A DNA stretch of 64,000 nt, from the NCBI RefSeq assembly GCF_013466425.1, contig NZ_CP059165.1, forward strand, positions 558,001 to 622,000. Reading direction: 5' to 3'. The notes beneath the pieces are model-generated. The model was not told the origin of the DNA. It saw only the letters and a program-made list of their open reading frames with translations, and searched no databases. Positions 9,591-17,634 of the stretch are shown here, one piece after another. Origin of the DNA: Mycobacterium vicinigordonae (GTDB lineage: Bacteria > Actinomycetota > Actinomycetes > Mycobacteriales > Mycobacteriaceae). Position 1 is the stretch's first letter, and the number at the start of each line of letters is the position of its first letter. The position numbers and the translations under genes were made by a program.

Positions 9591-9869
9591 TCAGTCCGCG
9601 CCGATGGAGAACATTGCTTCGAGATCCATCCGCGAGTACGCGCGAAAGGCGATGTGAGTCCGAGTATCGAGCACATGCGGGAGCTTCGAGATCTCGCTTG
9701 TCACCAGCTCCGCGACGCGGTCGAACTCAGCGACCCGAAGGACGGCGATGACGTCGAATTCGCCGGTAACCGAGTACACCTCGCTGATGCCGCCGATATC
9801 GGTCAGCGCCTCGGCCAACTCGGCGACTCCTTGTTTGGCAGCGACGATCATTACGAATGCGGTGATCAT
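9591..9869 (-). CDS. Stand-alone Lrp/AsnC ligand-binding (RAM) domain protein
   Basis: A 92-residue protein (MITAFVMIVAAKQGVAEL ..) matching only the effector-binding alpha/beta domain of Lrp/AsnC regulators, with no DNA-binding domain. Typical features are the GVAELAEALTDIGGISEVYSV core and GEFDVIAVLRV strand. Such mini-proteins bind amino acids or related small molecules and may modulate partner regulators or enzymes. AGGAAGG lies about 5 nt before ATG 9869; the longer upstream frame has non-protein-like composition and is rejected. It starts 16 bp after the IclR gene and precedes the Rieske gene on the same strand, so it is probably one transcript with both. An anthranilate-like ligand is a guess. 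Confidence 0.8.
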   Translation of the reverse strand: MITAFVMIVAAKQGVAELAEALTDIGGISEVYSVTGEFDVIAVLRVAEFDRVAELVTSEISKLPHVLDTRTHIAFRAYSRMDLEAMFSIGAD

Positions 9870-9885
9870 GCCGAACCTTCCTAGC

Positions 9886-10746
9886 TCACTCGTATCGCGG
9901 TTGCGGTTTCGGTTTGCGGTGGGACGGATTTGCTGGGATGCTATCTGACGGATCGGGCCGCCAGCACCGAATGCCGTCTCCGGCCGGCCGCAGAGTGCGG
10001 CCGATGGCGTGCGCCGTGCTGTACACCGCCGAAGCGACCTGGCGCACATTCATCTTCCCCGACCATCCCGCCGCCGAAATCGCCGCCACCGGATTGTCCC
10101 GGGTGTCGCGGATAACTGTTGCGACGCAGACGATCCCGGGGCCAGACTCTTCATGGTCCACCGCTATACCTGTCGTCGCTACGCGGGCGAGCTGCCGCCT
10201 CAGCAATCCGGGCTGCCGGATCGTACGTGGCCCCAGGCTGGGTAGACCTGTGGCGACGAGTTCGTCGACTACTCGCGCTGGCGAGGCAGCCAACAGCGCC
10301 TTACCGACACCGGTTGCGTGCGCTGGCAACCGTCCACCTACCCGCGACGGCAACTGAGGGCCACCCAATCTCGGCAGTATCTCGAGATAGAGCACATCCG
10401 CCCCGTCGAGCACAGCCAGATGAATTGTCTGCTGCGTGGTTGCGTAGAGATCAGTGAGCAGCGGCATCGCAGCATCGAGCGGGAACCTCGGCTGCCAAGC
10501 GCGGGAACCCCACTGGAAGACCTGTAGCCCCAGGGTGACTCCCCCGGCGTGCCGGTCGAGCAATCCCGCGGGGATCATATCCCTGACCAGGCGCCCCACC
10601 GTAGAGGGCGGTAAGCCAGTGTACCGCGCGAGTTCGCGTATCCCACAAGGCGTTTCGAAGTGGTACAACGCAGCGATGATCTGTGTCATCCGGTGGATCA
10701 CCGAGGTGGCCGGTTGGGTTTTGGTGTGCCACTCTGCGGGACGCAT
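9886..10746 (-). CDS. IclR-family transcriptional regulator
   Basis: A winged-helix N-terminal domain (IIAALYHFETPCGIRELARYTGLPPSTVGRLV) is followed by the IclR effector-binding domain (HLAVLDGADVLYLEIL, PAHATGVGKALLA, GIAVDHEESGPGIVCVA). IclR proteins commonly control aromatic catabolic operons through a small ligand. It is divergent from the hydratase-dehydrogenase-aldolase operon, with about 100 bp between starts, and upstream of the Lrp-like and Rieske genes, so it can plausibly govern both directions. I chose ATG 10746 (286 residues); a TTG at 10803 would add 19 residues. The C-terminus is a proline- and basic-rich tail (about 30 residues) beyond the usual family end. Confidence 0.87.
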   Translation of the reverse strand: MRPAEWHTKTQPATSVIHRMTQIIAALYHFETPCGIRELARYTGLPPSTVGRLVRDMIPAGLLDRHAGGVTLGLQVFQWGSRAWQPRFPLDAAMPLLTDLYATTQQTIHLAVLDGADVLYLEILPRLGGPQLPSRVGGRLPAHATGVGKALLAASPARVVDELVATGLPSLGPRTIRQPGLLRRQLARVATTGIAVDHEESGPGIVCVATVIRDTRDNPVAAISAAGWSGKMNVRQVASAVYSTAHAIGRTLRPAGDGIRCWRPDPSDSIPANPSHRKPKPQPRYE

Positions 10747-10757
10747 TGCTTCAGTAT

Positions 10758-10772
10758 CCGCGGTCGCCGCGG
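10758..10772. promoter_or_regulatory. Candidate IclR operator in the divergent intergenic region
   Basis: CCGCGG (10758-10763) and CCGCGG (10767-10772) form an inverted repeat with a 3-nt centre, just upstream of the chosen iclR-type start and within the divergent region facing the hydratase gene. If the longer TTG start of the regulator is real, the repeat would be coding. It is GC-rich, so chance occurrence is possible. Confidence 0.25.
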
Positions 10773-10847
10773 CACGGTTACCTTTATGGGCCACTTTTTT
10801 CAATTTCCCACCCGCACAGCAGCACCCGTAGAAGCCTCGAGGTGCAT

Positions 10848-11690
10848 GTGAGCGGGAGCGTGGAATACGGTGCCGATACCAGCACGCGGGGGAATCTCCG
10901 GGACCCTGCCGTACGGGCCGCCGCCGACCGGTTATGGTGTGCCTCTCATACGCGTCGGCCCACCGCCCCGATACGGACCGTCATCGGTGCCCACTCCATC
11001 GACGCTGCATACGCGGTTCAGCAGGAACTCGTTGCACGCCGAGTCGCCGCCGGCGGGGTCGTCGTTGGGCGCAAGATCGGCCTCACATCGCCAGCAGTGC
11101 AGCAGCAGCTCGGTGTCGACCAACCCGACTTCGGGGTGCTGCTTGCGGATATGGATATCTCGGCATCGGGTGTGGTGCCTGCCGACCTGTTACTGCAGCC
11201 CAGAGCGGAGGCCGAAATTGCCTTCGCGCTGAAGAACGACCTCACTGACCCGGATGATCCGAAACGTATCCGCGCTGCGATTGACTATGCCGTCGGCGCA
11301 GTGGAGATTGTTGACAGCCGGATCTCCGACTGGGATCTGAGCATCGCCGACACCATCGCGGACAATGCGTCGAGTGGACTGTTCGTCCTGGGTGAGCGGC
11401 GACTGCCTATCGCGGAGCTCGATACCCGGGGAGTCGTAATGCGGATGTACGCCAACGACAGGTTGGCTTCCCAGGGAGTCGGCACTGCATGTCTGGGCGA
11501 CCCCCTTGCTGCGTTGGCCTGGCTGGCGAGCACCGCCGCCGCCTTCGGCGATCCGCTGCGGGCCGGCCAGCTGGTGCTGTCCGGGGCATTGGGGCCCATG
11601 GTCCTCACACCTGCGGGCACCCATATCCGGGCTGAAATCGGCGCATTGGGAACGGTTTCCGTCCTCTTCTCACCCGGAGGCCAGCGATGA
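10848..11690 (+). CDS. mhpD: 2-hydroxypenta-2,4-dienoate (2-keto-4-pentenoate) hydratase
   Basis: Adds water to 2-hydroxypenta-2,4-dienoate to give 4-hydroxy-2-oxovalerate, the first step after meta-cleavage and hydrolysis of an aromatic ring. Family blocks [24 protein letters not shown] and [12 protein letters not shown] are clear. The upstream part of the open frame (from 10683) overlaps the IclR gene antisense and is not protein-like; I chose GTG 10848, preceded by GAGGTG, giving 280 residues (the family is about 260-270). It overlaps the next gene by 4 bp (ATGA), so translation is coupled. Mycobacteria also carry hsaE for cholesterol catabolism; this is a separate paralogue in a different context. 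Confidence 0.88.
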   Translation: MSGSVEYGADTSTRGNLRDPAVRAAADRLWCASHTRRPTAPIRTVIGAHSIDAAYAVQQELVARRVAAGGVVVGRKIGLTSPAVQQQLGVDQPDFGVLLADMDISASGVVPADLLLQPRAEAEIAFALKNDLTDPDDPKRIRAAIDYAVGAVEIVDSRISDWDLSIADTIADNASSGLFVLGERRLPIAELDTRGVVMRMYANDRLASQGVGTACLGDPLAALAWLASTAAAFGDPLRAGQLVLSGALGPMVLTPAGTHIRAEIGALGTVSVLFSPGGQR

Positions 11691-12646
11691 AGAGAACGAA
11701 AGTCGCGGTGCTCGGTTCAGGCAATATCGGCACCGACCTGATGATAAAGATCCTCTGTTCCGCAGAGCTCCTCGAGGTGGCCGCAATGGTGGGGATCGAC
11801 ACCGCATCTGACGGTCTCGCCCGGGCCGCTCGGTCCGGAATACCTATCACTCACCGTGGCGTCGAAGGACTTATCGCCATGCCTGGATTCGCCGACATCG
11901 ATATTGTTTGTGACGCCACATCCGCCGCCGCCCACCGCGCCAATGCCGCCGCCCTGGCGCCTTACGGGAAAACACTGATCGACCTGACACCGGCGGCGAT
12001 TGGTCCTTTCGTAGTGCCGTCGGTGAACCTGCACGCACATCTGGAGGCCGGGGCGACCAATCTGAATATGGTCACCTGCGGGGGACAGGCCACCATTCCG
12101 ATAGTTGCGGCGGTGGCGGACGTGACAACCGTGCACTATGCCGAGATCGTGGCCTGCATTGCAGCCAAATCGGCAGGTCCCGGGACTCGCGCCAATATCG
12201 ATGAGTTTACCGAAACTACCTCGCGCGCAATCGAAACCGTCGGCTGCGCAAGACGCGGAAAGGCCATCATCATCCTGAATCCCGCAGAGCCTCCTCTGAT
12301 GATGCGCGACACCGTCCTCTGCCTGATCGGTGCGGCGGACCACGACGCGGTCACGGCGTCGATCGAGGCCATGATCGCCAGGGTCGCTGCCTACGTGCCC
12401 GGCTACCGCCTCAAACAGCCTGTGCAGTTCACCCCGCTGGGCCAGGACTACCCCGTCGACACCCTGGTGTCGTGCGACACCGCGTTAGTACGTACCAAGG
12501 TGTCGGTATTCATCGAGGTAGAAGGCGCTGCGCAGTACCTGCCCGCCTATGCCGGCAACCTCGACATCATGACCTCGGCAGCCTTACAGGTCGCCGAATC
12601 AGTTGCCCGGCGTCGTCATCGTTCGGCACTGTCAGCGGATGCCTGA
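11687..12646 (+). CDS. mhpF: Acetaldehyde dehydrogenase (acylating)
   Basis: A 319-residue NAD-dependent enzyme that converts acetaldehyde, channelled from the aldolase, to acetyl-CoA. The N-terminal Rossmann motif is GSGNIGTDL, and the catalytic cysteine lies in [12 protein letters not shown]. Family blocks [17 protein letters not shown] and [16 protein letters not shown] are present. GGAGG lies about 6 nt before ATG 11687. Four-base overlap with the hydratase upstream and TGATG overlap with the aldolase downstream show a tightly coupled operon; aldolase and dehydrogenase of this type form a channelling complex. It is paralogous to HsaG. Confidence 0.93.
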   Translation: MKRTKVAVLGSGNIGTDLMIKILCSAELLEVAAMVGIDTASDGLARAARSGIPITHRGVEGLIAMPGFADIDIVCDATSAAAHRANAAALAPYGKTLIDLTPAAIGPFVVPSVNLHAHLEAGATNLNMVTCGGQATIPIVAAVADVTTVHYAEIVACIAAKSAGPGTRANIDEFTETTSRAIETVGCARRGKAIIILNPAEPPLMMRDTVLCLIGAADHDAVTASIEAMIARVAAYVPGYRLKQPVQFTPLGQDYPVDTLVSCDTALVRTKVSVFIEVEGAAQYLPAYAGNLDIMTSAALQVAESVARRRHRSALSADA

Positions 12647-13767
12647 TGGAAAACAAGCTCTACATCCAAGACGTGACTCTGCGCGACGGCATGCACGCCA
12701 TCCGGCATCGCATCGGTCGGCGTGACGTCGCCCGCATCGCGGGCGCGCTCGACTCAGCGGGCGTCGATGCCATCGAGGTCGCGCACGGCGACGGCTTGGC
12801 CGGCGGTTCCCTGACCTACGGTCCCGGCAGCCACACAGACTGGCAATGGATAGAGGCGGCCGTCGACGCGGTCGATGGCGCGGTGATTACTACGCTGCTG
12901 CTGCCCGGCATCGGCACCATATCCGAACTCAAGCGTGCGCACGCGCTGGGTGTTGCTTCGATCCGGATCGCTACGCATTGCACCGAGGCCGACATATCCG
13001 CTCAGCACATAGCCACCGCCCGCGAGCTCGGAATGGATGTGGCCGGCTTCCTGATGATGAGTCACATGGCCGAACCAGCCCGGTTGGCCACTCAGGCCAA
13101 AATGATGGAATCCTATGGTGCTCACTGCGTTTACGTCACTGATTCCGGAGGAAGGCTCACTATGGATGGTGTTCGAGACCGGATACGGGCCTTCCGCGAC
13201 GTACTTGATCTGAACACCGAGGTCGGCATACATGCCCACCAGAACTTGAGCTTGGCCGTGGCCAATAGCGTTGTTGCGGTCGAAGAGGGTGTCGCACGCG
13301 TCGATGCCTCCCTGGCTGGCCAGGGGGCGGGCGCCGGAAATACTTCCATTGAAGCGTTTGTCGCCGTTGCCGACTTGCTGGGCTGGCGGCACGGTTGCGA
13401 CTTGTTCGCACTTCAGGATGCGGCCGAAGGCCTGGTCCGGCCGTTGCGAGATCGGCCGGTGCAGGTCGATCGTGAGACGCTCACGCTCGGTTACGCGGGC
13501 GTCTACTCATCGTTCCTGCGCCATGCCGAAACTGCCTCGCGCACCTATGGTGTCGACGCCCGCAGTTTGCTGTTGGAGGTGGGTCGCCGCGGCCTGGTGG
13601 GTGGCCAGGAAGACATGATCGTCGACATCGCACTGGATCTGCTGGCCGGTGAGGCGGGGACTTTTGCCCGCAACGCATGGACAGTAGAAGATCAGTTCCA
13701 GATGCGCACCCGCCGTTGGGGTTCCAGGAACAGCGCATCGTCCTCGGACACCTCGAACGCCTCGTAG
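12646..13767 (+). CDS. mhpE: 4-hydroxy-2-oxovalerate aldolase with extended C-terminus
   Basis: A 373-residue HMGL-like TIM-barrel class II aldolase that splits 4-hydroxy-2-oxovalerate into pyruvate and acetaldehyde. The start of the barrel ([10 protein letters not shown]), the metal-site [13 protein letters not shown] and the conserved [13 protein letters not shown] and [11 protein letters not shown] blocks are intact. The ATG overlaps the dehydrogenase stop (TGATG). Known members are about 335-350 residues; here the last 20-25 residues (Arg/Ser-rich, from about QMRTRRWG) are encoded on the opposite strand of the zmp1 3' end, with a 76-bp antisense overlap. This suggests that the native stop was lost when the block became joined to zmp1; activity should not be affected because the core is complete. 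Confidence 0.92.
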   Translation: MENKLYIQDVTLRDGMHAIRHRIGRRDVARIAGALDSAGVDAIEVAHGDGLAGGSLTYGPGSHTDWQWIEAAVDAVDGAVITTLLLPGIGTISELKRAHALGVASIRIATHCTEADISAQHIATARELGMDVAGFLMMSHMAEPARLATQAKMMESYGAHCVYVTDSGGRLTMDGVRDRIRAFRDVLDLNTEVGIHAHQNLSLAVANSVVAVEEGVARVDASLAGQGAGAGNTSIEAFVAVADLLGWRHGCDLFALQDAAEGLVRPLRDRPVQVDRETLTLGYAGVYSSFLRHAETASRTYGVDARSLLLEVGRRGLVGGQEDMIVDIALDLLAGEAGTFARNAWTVEDQFQMRTRRWGSRNSASSSDTSNAS

Positions 13768-15677
13768 AACGCGTCGACGTTTCGGATCACGCCATTGCAG
13801 CGAAACTCCGGCGGCGAGTGCGGATCCACTGCCAGCCGGCGAATCGCCTCGGCGTCACGGGATTTCGTACGCCACACCTGGGCCCAGCCGAAGAACACCC
13901 GCTGCACGCCGGTCAATCCGTCGATCACCGGTGCGGGCTCACCGTTCAATGACAACTGGTAGGCCAGCAGCGCGATGGACAGCCCGCCCAGGTCGCCGAT
14001 GTTCTCGCCGACGGTGAAAGCGCCATTCACATGGTGGCTGCCGTCGAGCTCGCGCGGCGTGTACGCCTCGTACTGCTCGATCAACGCCTTGGTCCGGGCG
14101 CCGAACTCAGTGCGGTCGTCGTCGGTCCACCAATCGACAAGGTTGCCGTCGCCGTCATACTTGGCACCCTGGTCGTCGAATCCGTGCCCGATCTCGTGCC
14201 CGATCACAGCACCGATCCCACCGTAGTTGGCGGCGTCGTCGGCGTCGGCATCGAAGAACGGCGGCTGCAGAATGGCTGCGGGAAAGACGATTTCGTTCAT
14301 ACCCGGGTTGTAGTAGGCGTTGACGGTCTGCGGCGTCATGAACCACTCATCCCGGTCCACCGGCCCCCCTAACTTGGCCAGCTCGCGGTCGTGGTTGACG
14401 GCATAACCGCGCTGGAAGTTGCCGTACAGATCGTCTCGGTCGATGACCAGCGCGGAGTAGTCGCGCCAGGACACCGGGTACCCCACCTTCGCGGTGAACT
14501 TGGACAGCTTCTTCAACGCCCGCTGCCGGGTCTCTGGCGTCATCCAATCCAGGTCGCTGATGCTGATCCGGTACGCCTCCTGCAGATTCTCCACCAGCTT
14601 GTCGATGCGCGCCTTGGCGTCCGGCGGGAAATGCTTTGCCACGTAGAGCTTTCCGACGGCATCGCCCATCAACGTCTCGACCAGGGCGACCGCCCGCTTC
14701 CAACGGTCCCGAATCTGCTCGGTACCGGTCAGCCGGCGGCCGTAGAAGTCGAAGTCGGCGTCGACCATCTCCTTGGTCAGCCACGGTGACCGAGCCCGGA
14801 TTAACCGCCAGCGCGCCCATGCCTTCCAGTCTTCAAACTCCTCGCTATCCCAGAGCGCCGAAAACGCGGTGAGATAATCGGGTTGGCGGACAACCACTTC
14901 GGCCACCGCCTCCGGTGCGGTTCCCAGTCCGGCCGCCCAGCCGGACCAGTCGAAACCCGCGCCTTGGGTCTGCAGATCGGCGAAAGTGCGCAGGTTGTAG
15001 GTGAGTTCGGCGTCGCGCCGCTTGACCACATCCCAATGTGCGGCAGCCAGTTTGCTTTCCAGGGCCACGATGCGGGCCGCCGTTTCGGCGTGGTCGTCCC
15101 TGCTGCCGCCGAACACCAGAGCGAACATGCGGGCGATGTGGCCCGGATAGGCCTCGAGCACCGCGGCGTGTTGCTCGTCACGGTAGTACGACTCGTCGGG
15201 CAGTCCGATCCCGGACTGACTGAAGTGTGCCAGGTAGCGGTTGGAATTCTTCGAGTCGGTGTCGACGTAAATCCCGACGCCGCCGCCCACCCCGGTGCGC
15301 TGCAGTGCACCGATCACCGCCGCCAGGACGGTGCGGTTGGCCGCACCGTCGACGACGGCCAGCTCGTCATGCAACGGTTGCAAACCGCGGTGCTCGACAG
15401 TCTCCTCATCGAGGAAGCTGGCGTAGAGGTCACCGATACGCTGCTCGTCGGTGCCGCCGGCTGCTTGGCTTGCGCTGGCTTGGATGATCAGGTCGCGCAC
15501 CTGCTCCTCGGCGCGGTCGAACAGCGTCCGAAAGGCACCGTCGGTGGCGCGGTCGGCCGGGATGTCGTACTCGGACAACCAGCGGCCGTTCACATGACCG
15601 AAGAGGTCGTCCTGGGGGCGGGCGGCGGGGTCGACGTAGCTCAGGTCGATGCCCGAGCGGATTGCCTCTACTGTCAC
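13692..15677 (-). CDS. zmp1: Zinc metalloprotease Zmp1 (M13/neprilysin family)
   Basis: A 661-residue M13 endopeptidase, orthologous to Rv0198c (663 aa). The zinc site HEIGH is at residues 494-498, the third-ligand motif GENIGDLGG follows, and the substrate-binding NAYYNP and C-terminal arginine/tryptophan region (RRVRIW) are present. In M. tuberculosis Zmp1 is secreted without a classical signal peptide and affects inflammasome activation and phagosome maturation. I chose GTG 15677, preceded by AAGGA, because the protein then begins .. [26 protein letters not shown] as in the orthologue; the open frame to 15965 overlaps the divergent omamA coding region. Its last 76 bp overlap the aldolase gene antisense. 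Confidence 0.96.
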   Translation of the reverse strand: MTVEAIRSGIDLSYVDPAARPQDDLFGHVNGRWLSEYDIPADRATDGAFRTLFDRAEEQVRDLIIQASASQAAGGTDEQRIGDLYASFLDEETVEHRGLQPLHDELAVVDGAANRTVLAAVIGALQRTGVGGGVGIYVDTDSKNSNRYLAHFSQSGIGLPDESYYRDEQHAAVLEAYPGHIARMFALVFGGSRDDHAETAARIVALESKLAAAHWDVVKRRDAELTYNLRTFADLQTQGAGFDWSGWAAGLGTAPEAVAEVVVRQPDYLTAFSALWDSEEFEDWKAWARWRLIRARSPWLTKEMVDADFDFYGRRLTGTEQIRDRWKRAVALVETLMGDAVGKLYVAKHFPPDAKARIDKLVENLQEAYRISISDLDWMTPETRQRALKKLSKFTAKVGYPVSWRDYSALVIDRDDLYGNFQRGYAVNHDRELAKLGGPVDRDEWFMTPQTVNAYYNPGMNEIVFPAAILQPPFFDADADDAANYGGIGAVIGHEIGHGFDDQGAKYDGDGNLVDWWTDDDRTEFGARTKALIEQYEAYTPRELDGSHHVNGAFTVGENIGDLGGLSIALLAYQLSLNGEPAPVIDGLTGVQRVFFGWAQVWRTKSRDAEAIRRLAVDPHSPPEFRCNGVIRNVDAFYEAFEVSEDDALFLEPQRRVRIWN

Positions 15678-15719
15678 CCCGCCATCCTTCCACCTTGTTT
15701 CGGGTGCGACGATCGGGCC

Positions 15720-16424
15720 ATGTCTGACCTGGAGAAAACCGAGAAGCCGTCGGACGACGAACCCGACCAACCCGACGACCGTGCCGACGTCGGCGAAGGT
15801 TCCGACCGCGCTGGCGACACCGAGGACGCTGACGAGGACGCCGAAGACGCTGACGAAGACGACACCGACGAAGCGATGATCTCCGGCTACGGCATTGGAT
15901 CGGCCGTGCTGGGCCTGGTGTCGGTGGCAGCCGTGGTCCTCGGTGTGCTCATCTGGACCAGCCACCGCGACGACTCCGGCGAGCGCGCCTACCTGACCAG
16001 GGTCATGCAGGCGGCCAGCGACTGGTCCAACGTGCTAATCAACATGAACACCAGCAACCTCGACGCCAGCCTGCAGCGACTGCACGAAGGAACGGTCGGC
16101 GACCTCAACACCGACTTCGAAGCGGCTATCCAGGACTACCGAAAGCTCGCGCAGAAACTGCAGGCCAAGAGCAGCGGGCAGGTGGCGGCGGTGGCCATCG
16201 ACACCGTGCACCGCGACCTGGACACGGTGCCCGGCTCGCCGCGACCGGTGGTGACAACCAAACTGCCCGCGTTCGCCACCCGCACCGACTCGGTGCTCGT
16301 CGTCGCGACGTCGGTCGCAGAGAATATCGGAGGAAAACCGCAGGTGGTCCAGTGGAATCTGCGGCTGGACGTCTCACAGATCGACGGCAAGCTGATGATC
16401 TCCGGCCTGGAGTCGCTGCGATGA
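15720..16424 (+). CDS. omamA: Mce-associated membrane protein OmamA (Rv0199 orthologue)
   Basis: A 234-residue protein with an acidic, low-complexity cytoplasmic N-terminus (about 55 residues of Glu/Asp/Thr/Ala), one transmembrane helix (about residues 62-82, IGSAVLGLVSVAAVVLGVLI) and an extracytoplasmic NTF2-like Mce-associated domain. Rv0199 (OmamA) stabilises Mce1 and Mce4 lipid importers in M. tuberculosis and supports cholesterol uptake. ATG 15720 lies 42 bp from the divergent zmp1 start; the longer open frame starting at 14883 is the antisense of zmp1. It overlaps the next gene by 4 bp (ATGA). Confidence 0.92.
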   Translation: MSDLEKTEKPSDDEPDQPDDRADVGEGSDRAGDTEDADEDAEDADEDDTDEAMISGYGIGSAVLGLVSVAAVVLGVLIWTSHRDDSGERAYLTRVMQAASDWSNVLINMNTSNLDASLQRLHEGTVGDLNTDFEAAIQDYRKLAQKLQAKSSGQVAAVAIDTVHRDLDTVPGSPRPVVTTKLPAFATRTDSVLVVATSVAENIGGKPQVVQWNLRLDVSQIDGKLMISGLESLR

Positions 16425-17110
16425 GGAACGCGTGGCGGCTGGTGGTCTTCGACATCCTGGCGCCGCTGGCCGCCATCGCCGCGCTCGGCGCTATTGGGGT
16501 GGTGCTGGAATGGCCGAAGTGGTGGGTGGCGGTCGGCACAGCGCTGGCGCTGCTGATCGTGCAGGGCGTGCTGGTCAACTTATGGCTGTTGCGCCGCGAC
16601 GCCGTCAGCGTGGGAACCGACGACGACGCGCCCGGCCTGCGCCTGGCCGTCGTCTTGCTGGCCGCGGCGGCGCTGTGCGCAGCGGTGATCACCGGCTACA
16701 CGCACTGGACCAGCAAGGACGACGACTTCAAACGGAACTCGGTGGCGGTGGTACAGGTCGCCACCACGGTGGCCGAAGCCATCACGTCACTCTCGCCCAC
16801 GGATCCGAGCGCCTCCATTGACCGGGCCGCGTCGCTGATGGTGCCCGAACAGGCGACCAAGTTCAAAGAGGGATACGGCAAGACCACCGCCGATCTGGTG
16901 CAGCGCAAGGTGACAGCCCAGGCCGCCACGATGGCCGCCGGCGTCGAGGCGATGGGCCCGACGGCGGCCCGGGTCGCGGTGGTCATGCGGGTCACCCAGA
17001 ACGAGCCCGGCAAGCCACCCAACTCGCAGCCGGTTGCCCTGCTGGTGGCGCTGACCAAGCACGGCAACGACTGGCTGGTGCAGGATGTGCTGCCGATCAG
17101 CGCCCGCTGA
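16421..17110 (+). CDS. omamB: Mce-associated membrane protein OmamB (Rv0200 orthologue)
   Basis: A 229-residue membrane protein with three likely transmembrane segments in the N-terminal half (about residues 8-28, 35-55 and 72-92) and an extracytoplasmic Mce-associated domain (SKDDDFKRNSVAVVQVATTVAEAI .., GNDWLVQDVLPI). It is the partner of OmamA: the start codon overlaps the omamA stop (ATGA), so the two are translationally coupled. It is inferred to assist Mce transporter assembly from orthology to Rv0200. Confidence 0.9.
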   Translation: MRNAWRLVVFDILAPLAAIAALGAIGVVLEWPKWWVAVGTALALLIVQGVLVNLWLLRRDAVSVGTDDDAPGLRLAVVLLAAAALCAAVITGYTHWTSKDDDFKRNSVAVVQVATTVAEAITSLSPTDPSASIDRAASLMVPEQATKFKEGYGKTTADLVQRKVTAQAATMAAGVEAMGPTAARVAVVMRVTQNEPGKPPNSQPVALLVALTKHGNDWLVQDVLPISAR

Positions 17111-17112
17111 GG

Positions 17113-17634
17113 CTAAGCGTCAGGCGGTCGCTCGTTCTTCACCCGGACGAAGCGGTCGGACAGTCGTCGCATCCGGATCATCAGCGAGGCCGATGGGCTG
17201 ACACTGCCGTCGAGATAGGCGGCGAGGTCGTTGACGGATACCCCGATACGCGATGCGAATTCCTGCTGAGCCAGACCACAACGGTCCATCAGCAGATTGA
17301 CATGACGGGCCACCTCGGCACGCTCGTTGGCCTCCAGGTGGGCGCGGGCGCGTTCAAGGACCTCCCACAACGCTTTGGCGATGCCGACCGGACGAGATCC
17401 CCCCAAAATCTCCTCGACCTGGCGCGCAGTGCGGCCGTAGGGATCGCGTTTGAGCGCGGCGGCGATCCGCTTCCAGGTGCCGATTTCGCCGCCTTGCAGC
17501 GCCGAACGGATGGCGGCGGTGGACCAGAACTCGACCGGCTGCGGGTCGGCGTCGGGAACTGCGCCGGGTCGGGGCGTGCGGCCCCGGCCGTGCGGAGCGG
17601 GCGCGGCTTTCCGCTGGTCGGCAGCCAACGTCAC
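17113..17634 (-). CDS. Conserved hypothetical with XRE-like helix-turn-helix (Rv0201c orthologue)
   Basis: A 173-residue soluble protein with an N-terminal charged linker and a C-terminal Cro/XRE-like helix-turn-helix (GLAQQEFASRIGVSVNDLAA, about residues 119-138). It is probably a DNA-binding protein. GTG 17634 overlaps the mmpL11 stop (GTGA), so it is co-transcribed and coupled with mmpL11, and it ends 2 bp from the omamB stop (convergent). Regulation of mmpL11 by this product is a reasonable but untested idea. Confidence 0.82.
   Translation of the reverse strand: MTLAADQRKAAPAPHGRGRTPRPGAVPDADPQPVEFWSTAAIRSALQGGEIGTWKRIAAALKRDPYGRTARQVEEILGGSRPVGIAKALWEVLERARAHLEANERAEVARHVNLLMDRCGLAQQEFASRIGVSVNDLAAYLDGSVSPSASLMIRMRRLSDRFVRVKNERPPDA

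Noticed and set aside
1..13767. Integrative element or insertion sequence as carrier of the catabolic block
   Set aside because: No transposase, integrase, tRNA target or flanking repeats were seen; the left edge is outside the window, so mobility cannot be claimed.
14883..15719. Long N-terminal extension of the OmamA frame
   Set aside because: It is antisense to zmp1, whose HEIGH and other family motifs prove the minus strand; OmamA starts normally at 15720.
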